Shown here: piece after piece, positions 39,821 through 47,265 of the stretch | How positions within the stretch are numbered: the stretch's first letter is position 1 | How the letters are laid out: each line of letters opens with the position of its first letter | Source of the DNA: a virus | IMG/VR virus record: IMGVR_UViG_3300045933_000271 | Location: 1 to 54,299 of that record | Length of the DNA: 54,299 nt | Direction: 5' to 3' (one strand) | Program-made: the position numbers and the translations under genes | Notes under the pieces: generated by a model | Databases searched by the model: none | Told to the model about the DNA's origin: nothing | Seen by the model: the letters and a program-made list of their open reading frames with translations, nothing else

Positions 39821-41329
39821 CTATTCCTCGCTCGTGGCTCCGATGCGCGCGAGGTCCTCCTGGACCTGCTTTTCCATCTCGGGGGTGACCTTGACGCCGC
39901 CCTCTCCGCCGGCGATCGCCGCGGCCTTGGCGTCCCGCTCCTCGCGCTCCTGATCCCACTCCTCCTGCGCCTCGTCGAGGGGGCGCAGCTGCATCTCCAG
40001 GTCGTCGGCCATGCCGATCGCGTCGAGGCGCTTCCGGAGGGGAACGGACTCGCCTTCCGCCAGGGTGGCCTCGGCGTCCATGATCTTGAGGAGGACCTCT
40101 TTGTAGAGCTGCTGCTTGCCGGGCGAGAGGCCCCAGGCCTTGATGAAGGTCTTTGACTCCTCGAGGGCACGGCGGCCTTTGTTGAACAGGATCACGCGGT
40201 CGACGACGGGCTGCAGGATCCTGGACACGAACTCGCCGACCCGGGACTGCTGGATCTCGCCCAGGCGGTTCTCGTGGACCTCCGCTCGCGCGCGGGATCC
40301 CTGCGGCTCCGACGTGGCCGACTCGCCCGGGATGAGCCCGCACTTCAGGATCCGGACGCCCTCGGCGTCGATCGCCTGCTGGAACATGTCCCCGCGCTTG
40401 TCGTCGGTGAGGTACTGGATCTCGTTGTGGCGGTTGCCCTTCTCGTCGCGCTTCCCGGAGAGGACCACGTAGGAACGGCTCTTCAGCGCCGCGAGGGCCT
40501 TCCGCATGAGCTCTGTCGCGTCGATGGGCTTGTTGTCCTTGTCCATCGCGGTGCCGTTGGTGGCGTAGCCGATAGGCGTCGGGTGAGCCCGCCCCTCGAA
40601 GTAGGTGTTGCGCAGGAAGATCAGCCCCGACTGGTCGTACCACGGGGTGTAGGCGGAATCGTAGATGCCCAGGCCGGTCAGGCGGCCCCACTCATCCTCG
40701 ACCCGGTGGGTCCACAGGAGGAGCTCGGAGGCGTCCACCGTGACCGACTTCCCATCGGTGCGGTCCTGCGTGACGGACGAGAACTCGTCGGTCTTCTCGT
40801 CCGAGTGGAGCGTGATCGTGCGCGGATCGATGCCCTTCACGCGCTTGATGGACCAGGCCGCCGGCAGCGTGATCGAATCGGTCTGCCCCTTGGCCTTGTC
40901 CTCTAGGTCGAACGAGAAAGGACCGGATTGCCAGATGGGCTGCTGGACCTGGAAGCCGTAGAGCGGAGAGAGCGAAGCCGACCTGGAAAGCTCCGGAAAG
41001 ATCGGTCGGACCATCGCGTCCACGAGAGCGGCGAGCTGCGGATCCCTGCTCTCGATCGTCCACCGCATGTTGACGATTGGCGAGCGGACGAGCGCCGACA
41101 TGAAGTCGACGTCGGGCGAGTAGCGCATCATGATCTTGCGCGTGATGCCGACCGAGTGCGGCTTGAACTCGCCGATGATCTTCGTGACGTAGGGCGGGAA
41201 CTCGTGGCTCCCGTAGTGGGCCTGAAGTTCCATGTCGGATTCAGGCGTTGGACGGTCCCCGTCGGCCGCCAGCTGGATCCGATTGAACATGCTGCCGACC
41301 ATGGACAGGGCGCGGTTGAGGAGCATCAT
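39821..41329 (-). CDS. Portal protein (Mu gp29-like, DUF935)
   Basis: 502 residues beginning MMLLNRALSMVGSMFNR. SPDVDFMSALVRSPIVNMRW, LSPLYGFQVQQPIWQS, IRKVKGIDPRTITL-like region, WTHRVEDEWGRLTGLGIYDS, and GDMFQQAIDAEGVRILKCGL are the DUF935/gp29-like portal plan. An ATG pair overlaps the TerL stop (ATGATG), so terminase and portal are coupled. Forms the dodecameric DNA channel at the head vertex. Confidence 0.85.
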   Translation of the reverse strand: MMLLNRALSMVGSMFNRIQLAADGDRPTPESDMELQAHYGSHEFPPYVTKIIGEFKPHSVGITRKIMMRYSPDVDFMSALVRSPIVNMRWTIESRDPQLAALVDAMVRPIFPELSRSASLSPLYGFQVQQPIWQSGPFSFDLEDKAKGQTDSITLPAAWSIKRVKGIDPRTITLHSDEKTDEFSSVTQDRTDGKSVTVDASELLLWTHRVEDEWGRLTGLGIYDSAYTPWYDQSGLIFLRNTYFEGRAHPTPIGYATNGTAMDKDNKPIDATELMRKALAALKSRSYVVLSGKRDEKGNRHNEIQYLTDDKRGDMFQQAIDAEGVRILKCGLIPGESATSEPQGSRARAEVHENRLGEIQQSRVGEFVSRILQPVVDRVILFNKGRRALEESKTFIKAWGLSPGKQQLYKEVLLKIMDAEATLAEGESVPLRKRLDAIGMADDLEMQLRPLDEAQEEWDQEREERDAKAAAIAGGEGGVKVTPEMEKQVQEDLARIGATSEE

Positions 41330-42894
41330 CCGAACACGCTCCCCTGGGGCGTGCCGAAGACCTCGTTGTCCTCGGGGCCGAGCATCTGGTCGGGGTCCAG
41401 GACCTCGGGATCGGGCTGGTCGGCCAGCCAGTTGTAACCCTGGGCGGCTCCGTCGATCATGTCGATGGGCTTCCCGCCGGGGAAGCGGCGGACCTGCTCG
41501 AGGAACTTCTCGTTCCAGTCGGCCTCGAGGAGGAAGACCTTGCCCGCGTGCGCGGCGGAGGCGAGGGGGTCGGCGCGGAGTTGCTTCGAACCTTCGTTGC
41601 CGGCAACGACGATGTGGGTGGAGTGACCGTCGAGCTTCTTCTCGATGGCCTCGGCCTGCGTCTTTCCTCCGGATCCGGGCTCCTGCTCGATGATGACGTC
41701 GATGCTCTTGCCGTCCGTCTTTGCGACCTGCTTGATTTCGGCGTCGCGCTCGCCGCTCGACCACCAATCGGCAACGATGTTCGTGATGTAGTACTCGCGG
41801 TCCTCGCCGATGCCGGTGAAGCCGATCTTGACGCCCGCCGTCTGGGCGGCCGACTTGTTCTTCGTGCCGGCCAGGTCCCAGGAGCGGCAGTAGCGGAGGT
41901 TCGCGGGGACCTGCTTCACGATCTTGAACCACGCGCTCTGGAACTCGCCTCCCTCGCGCGGGTAGGGCTGCTGGAGGTACATCGTGGCGAACCAAAAGGG
42001 GAGGGTGTTCTTCTGGCGCTTCTCCATCGTCGCCAGGCTGAACAGCTGCGGGCAGACGACGTCACCCTTCCTACGAGACCAGCCCAGGTCTTCTTTGCGG
42101 CCGTCGGGATGCTCGATGTGGAAGGCCTCGTCCTTGTCGGCGATCGCGGGCAGGATGAGCTCGGTCCACTTCTCGCCGCTCTCCTTCGCCGTCTGCTGAA
42201 TCCGCGCGACCAGGTCCTTATGGGACCAGCGCGTCATGACGACGATCTTGACGCCGCCTTCCTTGAAGCGGCTGGAGAAGACCGACTGGTACCAGTCGTG
42301 GATCTTCTCCAGGTGAGCTTCGGACGAGGCCTCCTCGGCGTTCTTGATCGGGTCGTCGATAATGCCGATGTCGACTGGCCGGCCGGTAAGCGGTCCGCCT
42401 ACGCCGGTCGTCACCATGCCGCCGCGGCGGAACTCTCCGCTCCTGAGGTCGTGGAGCTCCCAGTCGTCGGCTGCGCGCTTGTCCTGGCGGACTGTGATGC
42501 CGAATACCTCAGGTCCTACGGTTTCCATCAGATCGCGCACCGCGCGGCCCTTGTCGGAGGCGAACGTGGCCTCGTAGGACGATAGGGCGATGCACTTGTC
42601 GGGGAAGTTGCCGCAGATCCAGGCGGGGAAGTACTTCGACCAGAAGTCGCTCTTGCCGATCTGTGGCTGGATGCAGACGAGGAGGTTGAAGCCGACGCCG
42701 GCGAGCAGCGCGCCGGCGATCACCAGCGCGACGCGGTTGAACAGCGCCGTGTGCCTATACAGGACCCATTCCCCCTTACTGGCGAACATGCCGAGGTGTC
42801 CCGGCGTCCACGCTGCCTGACGCGAGTCGTTCAGCGCATCGAGCAAGAAGTTCTCGGCCTGCCTCGTCTGCGAGGAGTTTGCGAGCATTGCCAT
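41326..42894 (-). CDS. terL: Terminase large subunit
   Basis: 522 residues with ATPase and nuclease parts: Walker A QPQIGKS (76-82), Walker B IGIIDD (176-181), coupling motif VVMTRW (218-223), then an RNase H-like nuclease starting RSWDLAGT with Asp 340 and IIEQEPGSGGK with Glu 403. It packages DNA through the portal. The start at 42894 overlaps the TerS gene by 119 nt; no clear ribosome binding site is seen and a downstream ATG (42789) is an alternative. Confidence 0.9.
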   Translation of the reverse strand: MAMLANSSQTRQAENFLLDALNDSRQAAWTPGHLGMFASKGEWVLYRHTALFNRVALVIAGALLAGVGFNLLVCIQPQIGKSDFWSKYFPAWICGNFPDKCIALSSYEATFASDKGRAVRDLMETVGPEVFGITVRQDKRAADDWELHDLRSGEFRRGGMVTTGVGGPLTGRPVDIGIIDDPIKNAEEASSEAHLEKIHDWYQSVFSSRFKEGGVKIVVMTRWSHKDLVARIQQTAKESGEKWTELILPAIADKDEAFHIEHPDGRKEDLGWSRRKGDVVCPQLFSLATMEKRQKNTLPFWFATMYLQQPYPREGGEFQSAWFKIVKQVPANLRYCRSWDLAGTKNKSAAQTAGVKIGFTGIGEDREYYITNIVADWWSSGERDAEIKQVAKTDGKSIDVIIEQEPGSGGKTQAEAIEKKLDGHSTHIVVAGNEGSKQLRADPLASAAHAGKVFLLEADWNEKFLEQVRRFPGGKPIDMIDGAAQGYNWLADQPDPEVLDPDQMLGPEDNEVFGTPQGSVFG

Positions 42895-43417
42895 AGGATT
42901 CGTTGTGAGCGGCGGCGGTCGCGGCCGCGGTCGCCTGAGGGGTGTTGTTGATCACGATCCCCGCGGCCGCCGGCGTCATGCCGAGATAGGCGTGCTCGCC
43001 GCACCATTTGAGAAGCGAATCGTCCTTGTCGATGATCGACTTCGCGAAGGCGAGCGTGATGAGCAGCTGCTCGGCTTTCAGGTTGCGGATCCGGATCTTG
43101 TACTTCTTGAGCGCTTCCTTGCAGAGCTCGGGGTTGGCGCGGAAGGCCTCGAAGCCGCGGTTGAGCTGGGTGTTTCGGTTGACGATGCCGGGCGGACGGC
43201 CCTTCGGATTGAGCGTCCTGCCGGGCTTCATGCGCCCTTTCTCATCGCGGACGTCGGTGTCGACGACGATCAGGGGCTCGGGAGCTCCGGCCTCGGGCGC
43301 CGGCGAGGCGCTCGCGACCGGGGCCCCCGAGGGGGCCGCTACGGCGGACGGCAGCGACTCGGGTGCGGGATCGGCGTGGCCGTTCCCGTGATGGGTGGAT
43401 CCGTCGCTCGCGTCCAT
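42776..43417 (-). CDS. terS: Putative terminase small subunit
   Basis: 213 residues. The Ala/Pro-rich N-terminus is disordered; PGRTLNPKGRPPGIVNRNT is typical of TerS/DUF5681-like proteins and is followed by helices (LCKEALKKYKIRIRNLKAEQ). Its role would be recognition of the packaging site. It directly precedes TerL. ATG 43417 lacks a good ribosome binding site; a leaderless or later start is possible. Confidence 0.7.
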   Translation of the reverse strand: MDASDGSTHHGNGHADPAPESLPSAVAAPSGAPVASASPAPEAGAPEPLIVVDTDVRDEKGRMKPGRTLNPKGRPPGIVNRNTQLNRGFEAFRANPELCKEALKKYKIRIRNLKAEQLLITLAFAKSIIDKDDSLLKWCGEHAYLGMTPAAAGIVINNTPQATAAATAAAHNESYGNARKLLADEAGRELLARCAERLASGSVDAGTPRHVRQ

Positions 43418-43445
43418 GTGCCCGGGTTGTACATGGAAATGTGCC

Positions 43446-43451
43446 TGTCAA
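43446..43451 (-). promoter_or_regulatory. TTGACA box upstream of the late operon
   Basis: TTGACA (minus strand) lies 28 nt upstream of the TerS start. No matching -10 is evident at 16-18 nt, so promoter activity may depend on the phage sigma factor or an activator at the tandem repeats just upstream. Confidence 0.35.
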
Positions 43452-43470
43452 GGGGGTGGACGTGCCGGCG

Positions 43471-43500
43471 TGATGCTAGATGATGCGAGATGACGCTAGA
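43471..43500. repeat. Three tandem 10-bp repeats upstream of the terminase genes
   Basis: Units TGATGCTAGA, TGATGCGAGA and TGACGCTAGA follow each other without gap. The period is one DNA helical turn, so the same face is presented each time. Location in the gap between the early and late genes and next to terS suits a packaging (pac/cos) site for TerS or binding sites of a late activator. Confidence 0.65.
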
Positions 43501-43512
43501 ATAGTCGTCGTT

Positions 43513-43926
43513 TTAGCTTTTTTTCGACCCTGTATCCACCGCCTTCAGGGCCGCGCGGCAGATCGCGAGGGGAGCGGTCTCGGATCTTTCAGACCAATAT
43601 GCCGCGCCATCGCTCGGGTTGAGACTCAAGAAACCCGCCGCCCATTGCGCCGGTCGAGGCTTGCCGTCCTTCGTGTTCTTGTGAACCTGATCCAGCGAGA
43701 ACATGAATCTATCAGAGAGCTTCTCGACGACCTCCCAAGCCGCGGCGATGTCGGAGCTTGGGGCCCACATCTTTTCGAACATGAGGGACCGGCGGCGAGC
43801 GCGGACTTTCCCCTCCTGGTCGACCCAATAGATCCCGTTAACCGCGCTTTGCTTCCACCCCATCACCTTCTCGGCGACGAGCGCGTCGAGCTCCGGGCCG
43901 GGCGCCAGCTGGTCGACGTCGATCAT
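43513..43926 (-). CDS. Phage ABA-sandwich-domain protein
   Basis: 137 residues with PELDALVAEKVMGWKQ near the start, then FSLDQVHKNTKDGKPRPAQW and a C-terminal LNPSDGAAYWSERSETAPLAICRAAL. This series matches phage ABA sandwich domain (DUF2591-like) proteins, of unknown function and common in early/middle regions. Confidence 0.75.
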   Translation of the reverse strand: MIDVDQLAPGPELDALVAEKVMGWKQSAVNGIYWVDQEGKVRARRRSLMFEKMWAPSSDIAAAWEVVEKLSDRFMFSLDQVHKNTKDGKPRPAQWAAGFLSLNPSDGAAYWSERSETAPLAICRAALKAVDTGSKKS

Positions 43927-44156
43927 TAGCGAGCCTCAAAGTCTTCGCAGTTCTCGGCCGTCTTCATCTTACGCTCAAAGTCGGCCTGAGAATCGCCGCT
44001 GAAATCAAGATCCCAAATACCTTGCTGACATCCCATCGTCGCGTTATCTCCGGGAGTGACGTCGGAGTAGGACGGGGTCGAGCCAGTAAAGTTGAAGAAG
44101 CGACACGACCAGCAGACCATCCCGGGGCGGAGTTGCGCCTTACTATCCGCTGCCAT
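43926..44156 (-). CDS. Small Cys-containing protein, 76 aa
   Basis: GMVCWSCRFFNFTGSTPSYS, then TMGCQQGIWDLDFSGDSQAD and a late Cys. Four Cys suggest one zinc site. It abuts the ABA-sandwich gene (shared base at 43926). The family is not recognised. Confidence 0.55.
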   Translation of the reverse strand: MAADSKAQLRPGMVCWSCRFFNFTGSTPSYSDVTPGDNATMGCQQGIWDLDFSGDSQADFERKMKTAENCEDFEAR

Positions 44157-44162
44157 AAGCCC

Positions 44163-44387
44163 TCACGCGAAATAGAGCGTCTTGAGGATAACGATCTTCC
44201 CTCGAGGAAGAAAGACCGGCGAGCGGTCTGCAGAACCCCAGTGGGGCAGGACGATACGACGCTCCCTACACCAACGCTGCAGCGTCGCCTTGCTGACACC
44301 GACCTCGAAGGCCAGCGTCTTCCACGAGATTACGGCCTCCTCGCGTCTCACCTTGACGACGTCGAAGTCCAGCAGCTGATCCATCAT
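44163..44387 (-). CDS. Helix-turn-helix protein, excisionase-like size
   Basis: 74 residues from ATG 44387, with GGGAG 8 nt upstream. ISWKTLAFEVGVSKATLQRW fits a helix-turn-helix of the MerR/excisionase or HTH-17 type, followed by a beta-like wing (ILPHWGSADRSPVFLPRGKI). It could be an excisionase or a regulator of the nearby late region. Confidence 0.6.
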   Translation of the reverse strand: MMDQLLDFDVVKVRREEAVISWKTLAFEVGVSKATLQRWCRERRIVLPHWGSADRSPVFLPRGKIVILKTLYFA

Positions 44388-44430
44388 CCCTCTTTCTCCC
44401 ATCTCAACTGTCCCCCTACGTCCTCGCTTC

Positions 44431-44841
44431 TTACTCCCCCGCGTTCGCCCACACTGTGGCCATCGCTTCCAGCTCGTTGAGAATGACATCGGGCATCGTC
44501 AGCGTCTCTCGCTTCGCATCCACGAACTCCTTGAGCTGCAGCGCCAGGTCGGCCCTTGTGAAGTCGATCGTCACAGCAGTCCACCTGGCGCTGCAGTCCA
44601 GGCAAGCTCCGCGCTCAGGCCTGCCGGCGCATCGGCAACTGTCGGCTGCGCGCGCCAGATTGCGGTACGCTTCATGAAGATCCCGGCCACGGACCGACTT
44701 CACCTGATCCAGAGATAGATGCGTGGGCAGGGATACGGTCCGAAGCTTGCAGTCGCAGTCGAATTGGCTCCCCGGTGGAGCGATGAAAGTATCGTGAAAG
44801 CCGCACTGCGGACAGTAGACCTGGCTCCGATCGCTTCTCAT
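44431..44841 (-). CDS. Zinc-binding-type protein, 136 aa
   Basis: The start at 44841 has GGAGG at ideal distance. YCPQCGFHDTF and CDCKLRTVSL form an N-terminal zinc ribbon; a second Cys cluster (CRCAGRPERGACLDC) follows and a helix ends the protein. A DNA- or RNA-binding role is plausible. The palindrome copy at 44891-44906 is about 50 bp upstream, where a regulator could act. Confidence 0.6.
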   Translation of the reverse strand: MRSDRSQVYCPQCGFHDTFIAPPGSQFDCDCKLRTVSLPTHLSLDQVKSVRGRDLHEAYRNLARAADSCRCAGRPERGACLDCSARWTAVTIDFTRADLALQLKEFVDAKRETLTMPDVILNELEAMATVWANAGE

Positions 44842-44890
44842 GAATCCTCCGCGGTGTTCTACCGCTTGAGGAATCGTAGCTCGAGTCATG

Positions 44891-44906
44891 TGCATACGTC
44901 TGCACT
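44891..44906. repeat. Copy of the 16-bp palindrome, 15/16 (site 3)
   Basis: GTGCATACGTCTGCAC differs from the perfect copy at position 6 only. It lies in the gap upstream of the zinc-binding gene that starts at 44841, touching the stop of the preceding membrane-protein gene. Confidence 0.65.
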
Positions 44907-45091
44907 CACCTCAAATGCGATCCATGCTTCGTCAGGTACCAGGAGAGCACCGCCATGCCGGCGATCACGAGCGCGATCAGGAGCGACAGGCCCAGGATCG
45001 TCCGCCACCGCTCCTGCCGGCGGATCGCCTCGGGGATGTCTTCCAGGAAGGCCTCGTCGTCGCCGTCGTCGGGTTTCCATTCGGGGCTCAT
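44906..45091 (-). CDS. Small membrane protein, 61 aa
   Basis: Acidic N-terminus (DDGDDEAFLEDIPEAIRRQE) followed by one membrane span (ILGLSLLIALVIAGMAVLSW) and a short basic tail. It overlaps the next gene by 4 nt. The role is unknown. Confidence 0.6.
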   Translation of the reverse strand: MSPEWKPDDGDDEAFLEDIPEAIRRQERWRTILGLSLLIALVIAGMAVLSWYLTKHGSHLR

Positions 45092-45315
45092 GGGATCCTC
45101 GTCAGCTTTCCGGTTTCCAGATCTCTCCGAAAGAGCGGCTTCGTGCCGCCGTGCTCCATTGCCAGATGCGCGACGATCTTGGCCTCAACTTCCTCGATGG
45201 TCGTGATTGGGGATTGCCAGAAGCAGAGGTAGCAGCCGACCGAGTCGTGGTCGTTCCAGCCATAGGCGTCCGGATCCGTAGCGCGGCCCTCTTCCCATTC
45301 CTGTCGTGTCTTCAT
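45088..45315 (-). CDS. Small protein with C2H2-like Cys/His spacing, 75 aa
   Basis: GCYLCFWQSPITTIEEVEAK and then HLAMEH, giving Cys-x2-Cys-x19-His-x4-His, close to a zinc-finger spacing but with a longer linker. It overlaps both neighbours by 4 nt. Compare the sigma factor's C2H2 elements in the same genome. Confidence 0.6.
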   Translation of the reverse strand: MKTRQEWEEGRATDPDAYGWNDHDSVGCYLCFWQSPITTIEEVEAKIVAHLAMEHGGTKPLFRRDLETGKLTRIP

Positions 45316-45689
45316 CGAAAGCCCTCTCCGCGCGCTGGCGGGAAGAGGTCGTCGAGGGCGTCAGGCTTACACATGGGGATGGGCTTAGCCTGGCCGGTCG
45401 CCTCGAGCCAGGCTTGATGACGTAGTTCCTTCTGGTGGCGCTCGTGATTCCGCTCGGCGGTCAGATCCTCCACGCGCTTCCGCAGGTTGTCGATCTCGAC
45501 GTTGGCCGAGAAGAGAGCATCGCCCAGACCCTGGACGCCCATGCCCTCAAGCTCAGCAACTTCGGCGGCCGCGCGCAGCCGACGCACCTCGGCGACCAGG
45601 CGCATCCCCCAGTCGCGATCGCTCTGCCACGACGAAAGGCCGTTCTGGATCTCGTCGAGCTCCAAGTCGGTGATCGGCTTCGTCTCCAT
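45312..45689 (-). CDS. Coiled-coil protein, 125 aa
   Basis: LELDEIQNGLSSWQSDRDWG, VRRLRAAAEVAELEGMG, DNLRKRVEDLTAERNHERHQ indicate long helices with heptad features. It overlaps its neighbours by 1-4 nt. It resembles Ead/Ea22-like helical phage early proteins; no function assigned. Confidence 0.55.
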   Translation of the reverse strand: METKPITDLELDEIQNGLSSWQSDRDWGMRLVAEVRRLRAAAEVAELEGMGVQGLGDALFSANVEIDNLRKRVEDLTAERNHERHQKELRHQAWLEATGQAKPIPMCKPDALDDLFPPARGEGFR

Positions 45690-46195
45690 CAGGCCGTCAC
45701 CTTCCGGTCCGGATCCAGCTTGCCGAGCTCGGCGTCGAGTTGCTTGCGGAGCTGCTCGAGGCTGGTGTCGAGCTTGGAGATCTCCAGGTCCCGGACGTTG
45801 AGCTCGCCGGCGCGCTCCTGGCCGAGATCTTCGAAGGCTCCTGCGATCGCCGCCAGGTCCTCGCGCGCCTTGGCCTCGACGGCCTCGAGGCGGGCATCCC
45901 GATCCTTGGCCGCCTGGCGAAGCTCGTTCTCGATCTCCACGCTGCGGCGCAGCTTCACGGCGACGAGGGTCGCACGCAGCTCGCGCCGCTGATGGATAGC
46001 CTCGATGAGCTTTTGCGACCGCAGGACCTGCTCGGGGAGCATCGGCTTCTCGGGCTCCTTCTTCGGCTTCTCGAGCTTCTTGGTCTCGACGTCGGCCTGC
46101 GCGACGGTCTTGAGCACTTCCCCGGGGGCCGCCGCCATGGGATGCTCAATCGTGTTCATCAGCAAGTCCGCCACCTGTTCCACGCGATCGCTCAT
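45689..46195 (-). CDS. Coiled-coil protein, 168 aa
   Basis: A Lys/Glu-rich helical protein (LEKPKKEPEKPMLPEQVLRS, LRRSVEIENELRQAAKDRD, LDTSLEQLRKQLDAELGKLD). The second ATG (46195) is chosen as it is 8 nt from AGGAG; the first ATG (46201) is only 2 nt away. The family is not recognised. Confidence 0.6.
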   Translation of the reverse strand: MSDRVEQVADLLMNTIEHPMAAAPGEVLKTVAQADVETKKLEKPKKEPEKPMLPEQVLRSQKLIEAIHQRRELRATLVAVKLRRSVEIENELRQAAKDRDARLEAVEAKAREDLAAIAGAFEDLGQERAGELNVRDLEISKLDTSLEQLRKQLDAELGKLDPDRKVTA

Positions 46196-46219
46196 GCCCA
46201 TCTCTCCTAAAACAATGTC

Positions 46220-46342
46220 CTACTTGAACTCGTCGCACCCGCACTTCTGGCAGCCCACGAGCGGCAGGTGGTACATCACCGAATGCCCGCAGTTGTCGCA
46301 GTCGCCGATCAGCCACTTCCACAACTTGCCAAGCGTCTTCAT
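46220..46342 (-). CDS. Tiny zinc-ribbon protein, 40 aa
   Basis: DCDNCGHSVMYHLPLVGCQK with CGC at the end forms Cys-x2-Cys ... Cys-x2-Cys, a rubredoxin-knuckle-like mini ribbon. The ATG overlaps the previous stop (ATGA). A short but well-structured gene. Confidence 0.6.
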   Translation of the reverse strand: MKTLGKLWKWLIGDCDNCGHSVMYHLPLVGCQKCGCDEFK

Positions 46343-46665
46343 GGCCGTCTCCTCACTCGATTCACCCGATGCACCACGACCGTCACGCGCATGTCGTCGT
46401 ACGGCTCCACCCAACCCTTGCCCCTGCAGCGCCAGCAGCTGGACGGGCAGTGGTCCCACTCGACGCCGCTCCACTCCGGGCAGACCTGGAAGAGCTCCGG
46501 CTCGCACCAGCAGTCCAGGTTGTCGACCTGGTGCTCGGCGGGCGGCCGGTAGTAGCGCTGCTCCTGGGGCTCGGGCTGTGAACGGCGGCGTGCGAGGGAC
46601 CGGATCATGAGAGCCACGATGGCCGCGAGCAGGAGGAGCTGGACTGCCGCGAGGTAGTGATTCAT
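46339..46665 (-). CDS. Membrane-anchored Cys-rich protein, 108 aa
   Basis: An N-terminal membrane segment (YLAAVQLLLLAAIVALMIR) is followed by a basic linker and a Cys/Trp-rich domain (LDCWCEPELFQVCPEWSGVE, CPSSCWRCRGKGW) with six or seven Cys. The topology suggests a membrane-tethered zinc or disulfide domain. It overlaps the mini zinc-ribbon gene. Confidence 0.6.
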   Translation of the reverse strand: MNHYLAAVQLLLLAAIVALMIRSLARRRSQPEPQEQRYYRPPAEHQVDNLDCWCEPELFQVCPEWSGVEWDHCPSSCWRCRGKGWVEPYDDMRVTVVVHRVNRVRRRP

Positions 46666-46668
46666 GGG

Positions 46669-46869
46669 TCAGAAGGGGAGCACCACTCCCGTCTTGCCGC
46701 TCGCCGTCGCGATCTTCTCGATGCACTCGCGCGAGCACGCATCCTGCGGACCGTCTTCGTCCTGGCGCTGGAACCAGGAGCTCGGCTTGAACCAGCCGGC
46801 TCCGCCGTTCCGGACGTACTCCGCGGACGCGCGCTTTCCGCAACCGTCGCAGATGAATTCGCAGGCCAT
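46669..46869 (-). CDS. Small zinc-ribbon protein, 66 aa
   Basis: ACEFICDGCGKRASAEYVRN and ACSRECIEKIA, giving Cys-x2-Cys ... Cys-x3-Cys. ATG 46869 follows AAAGGAG. It abuts the membrane-anchored gene. No family is recognised. Confidence 0.6.
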   Translation of the reverse strand: MACEFICDGCGKRASAEYVRNGGAGWFKPSSWFQRQDEDGPQDACSRECIEKIATASGKTGVVLPF

Positions 46870-46892
46870 GTCATGTGCTCCTTTCGGTTGAA

Positions 46893-47129
46893 TTACGAAA
46901 CCTTCGCCCGCTTCTCCCACTCCTCCAAGATGCGGGCGAACAGGCCACAGGACACCTGCTCGAACTCCGCGATAGTCATGCCCGGAGGCACCCACCTGAA
47001 GAGGAACTCGTTGCAGGCCACCTTGCAGTTCTCCTTGTTAGCCCGCTCGACGGCATCGAGAGTCGCCTCCTCCGTGCCGGTCGATGTGAAGAGCGGAATC
47101 GCCTCCGCTCGCTCCTTGGTGCTGTTCAT
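46893..47129 (-). CDS. Hypothetical protein, 78 aa
   Basis: MNSTKERAEAIPLFTSTGTE, then CKVACNEFLFRWVPPGMTIA and FARILEEWEKRAKV. Mixed helical, two or three Cys. It is the first gene after the HerA-like gene. The family is not recognised; the gap upstream (47130-47265) shows nothing notable. Confidence 0.5.
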   Translation of the reverse strand: MNSTKERAEAIPLFTSTGTEEATLDAVERANKENCKVACNEFLFRWVPPGMTIAEFEQVSCGLFARILEEWEKRAKVS

Positions 47130-47265
47130 TCGCTTTCTCCTTTGCGTTCAATCCTCGTTACCAAATCCCATCCCAGTTCGGGCCGGGCTCCGGTCTCTGT
47201 TGCGGGAGAGAATGGAACAGCGTGCCCGGCCCGACAGCTGGGGTGGGGTATTAGGGCGTTGGGAA

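Noticed and set aside
43471-43500. CRISPR array
   Set aside because: Units are 10 bp, contiguous and without spacers.
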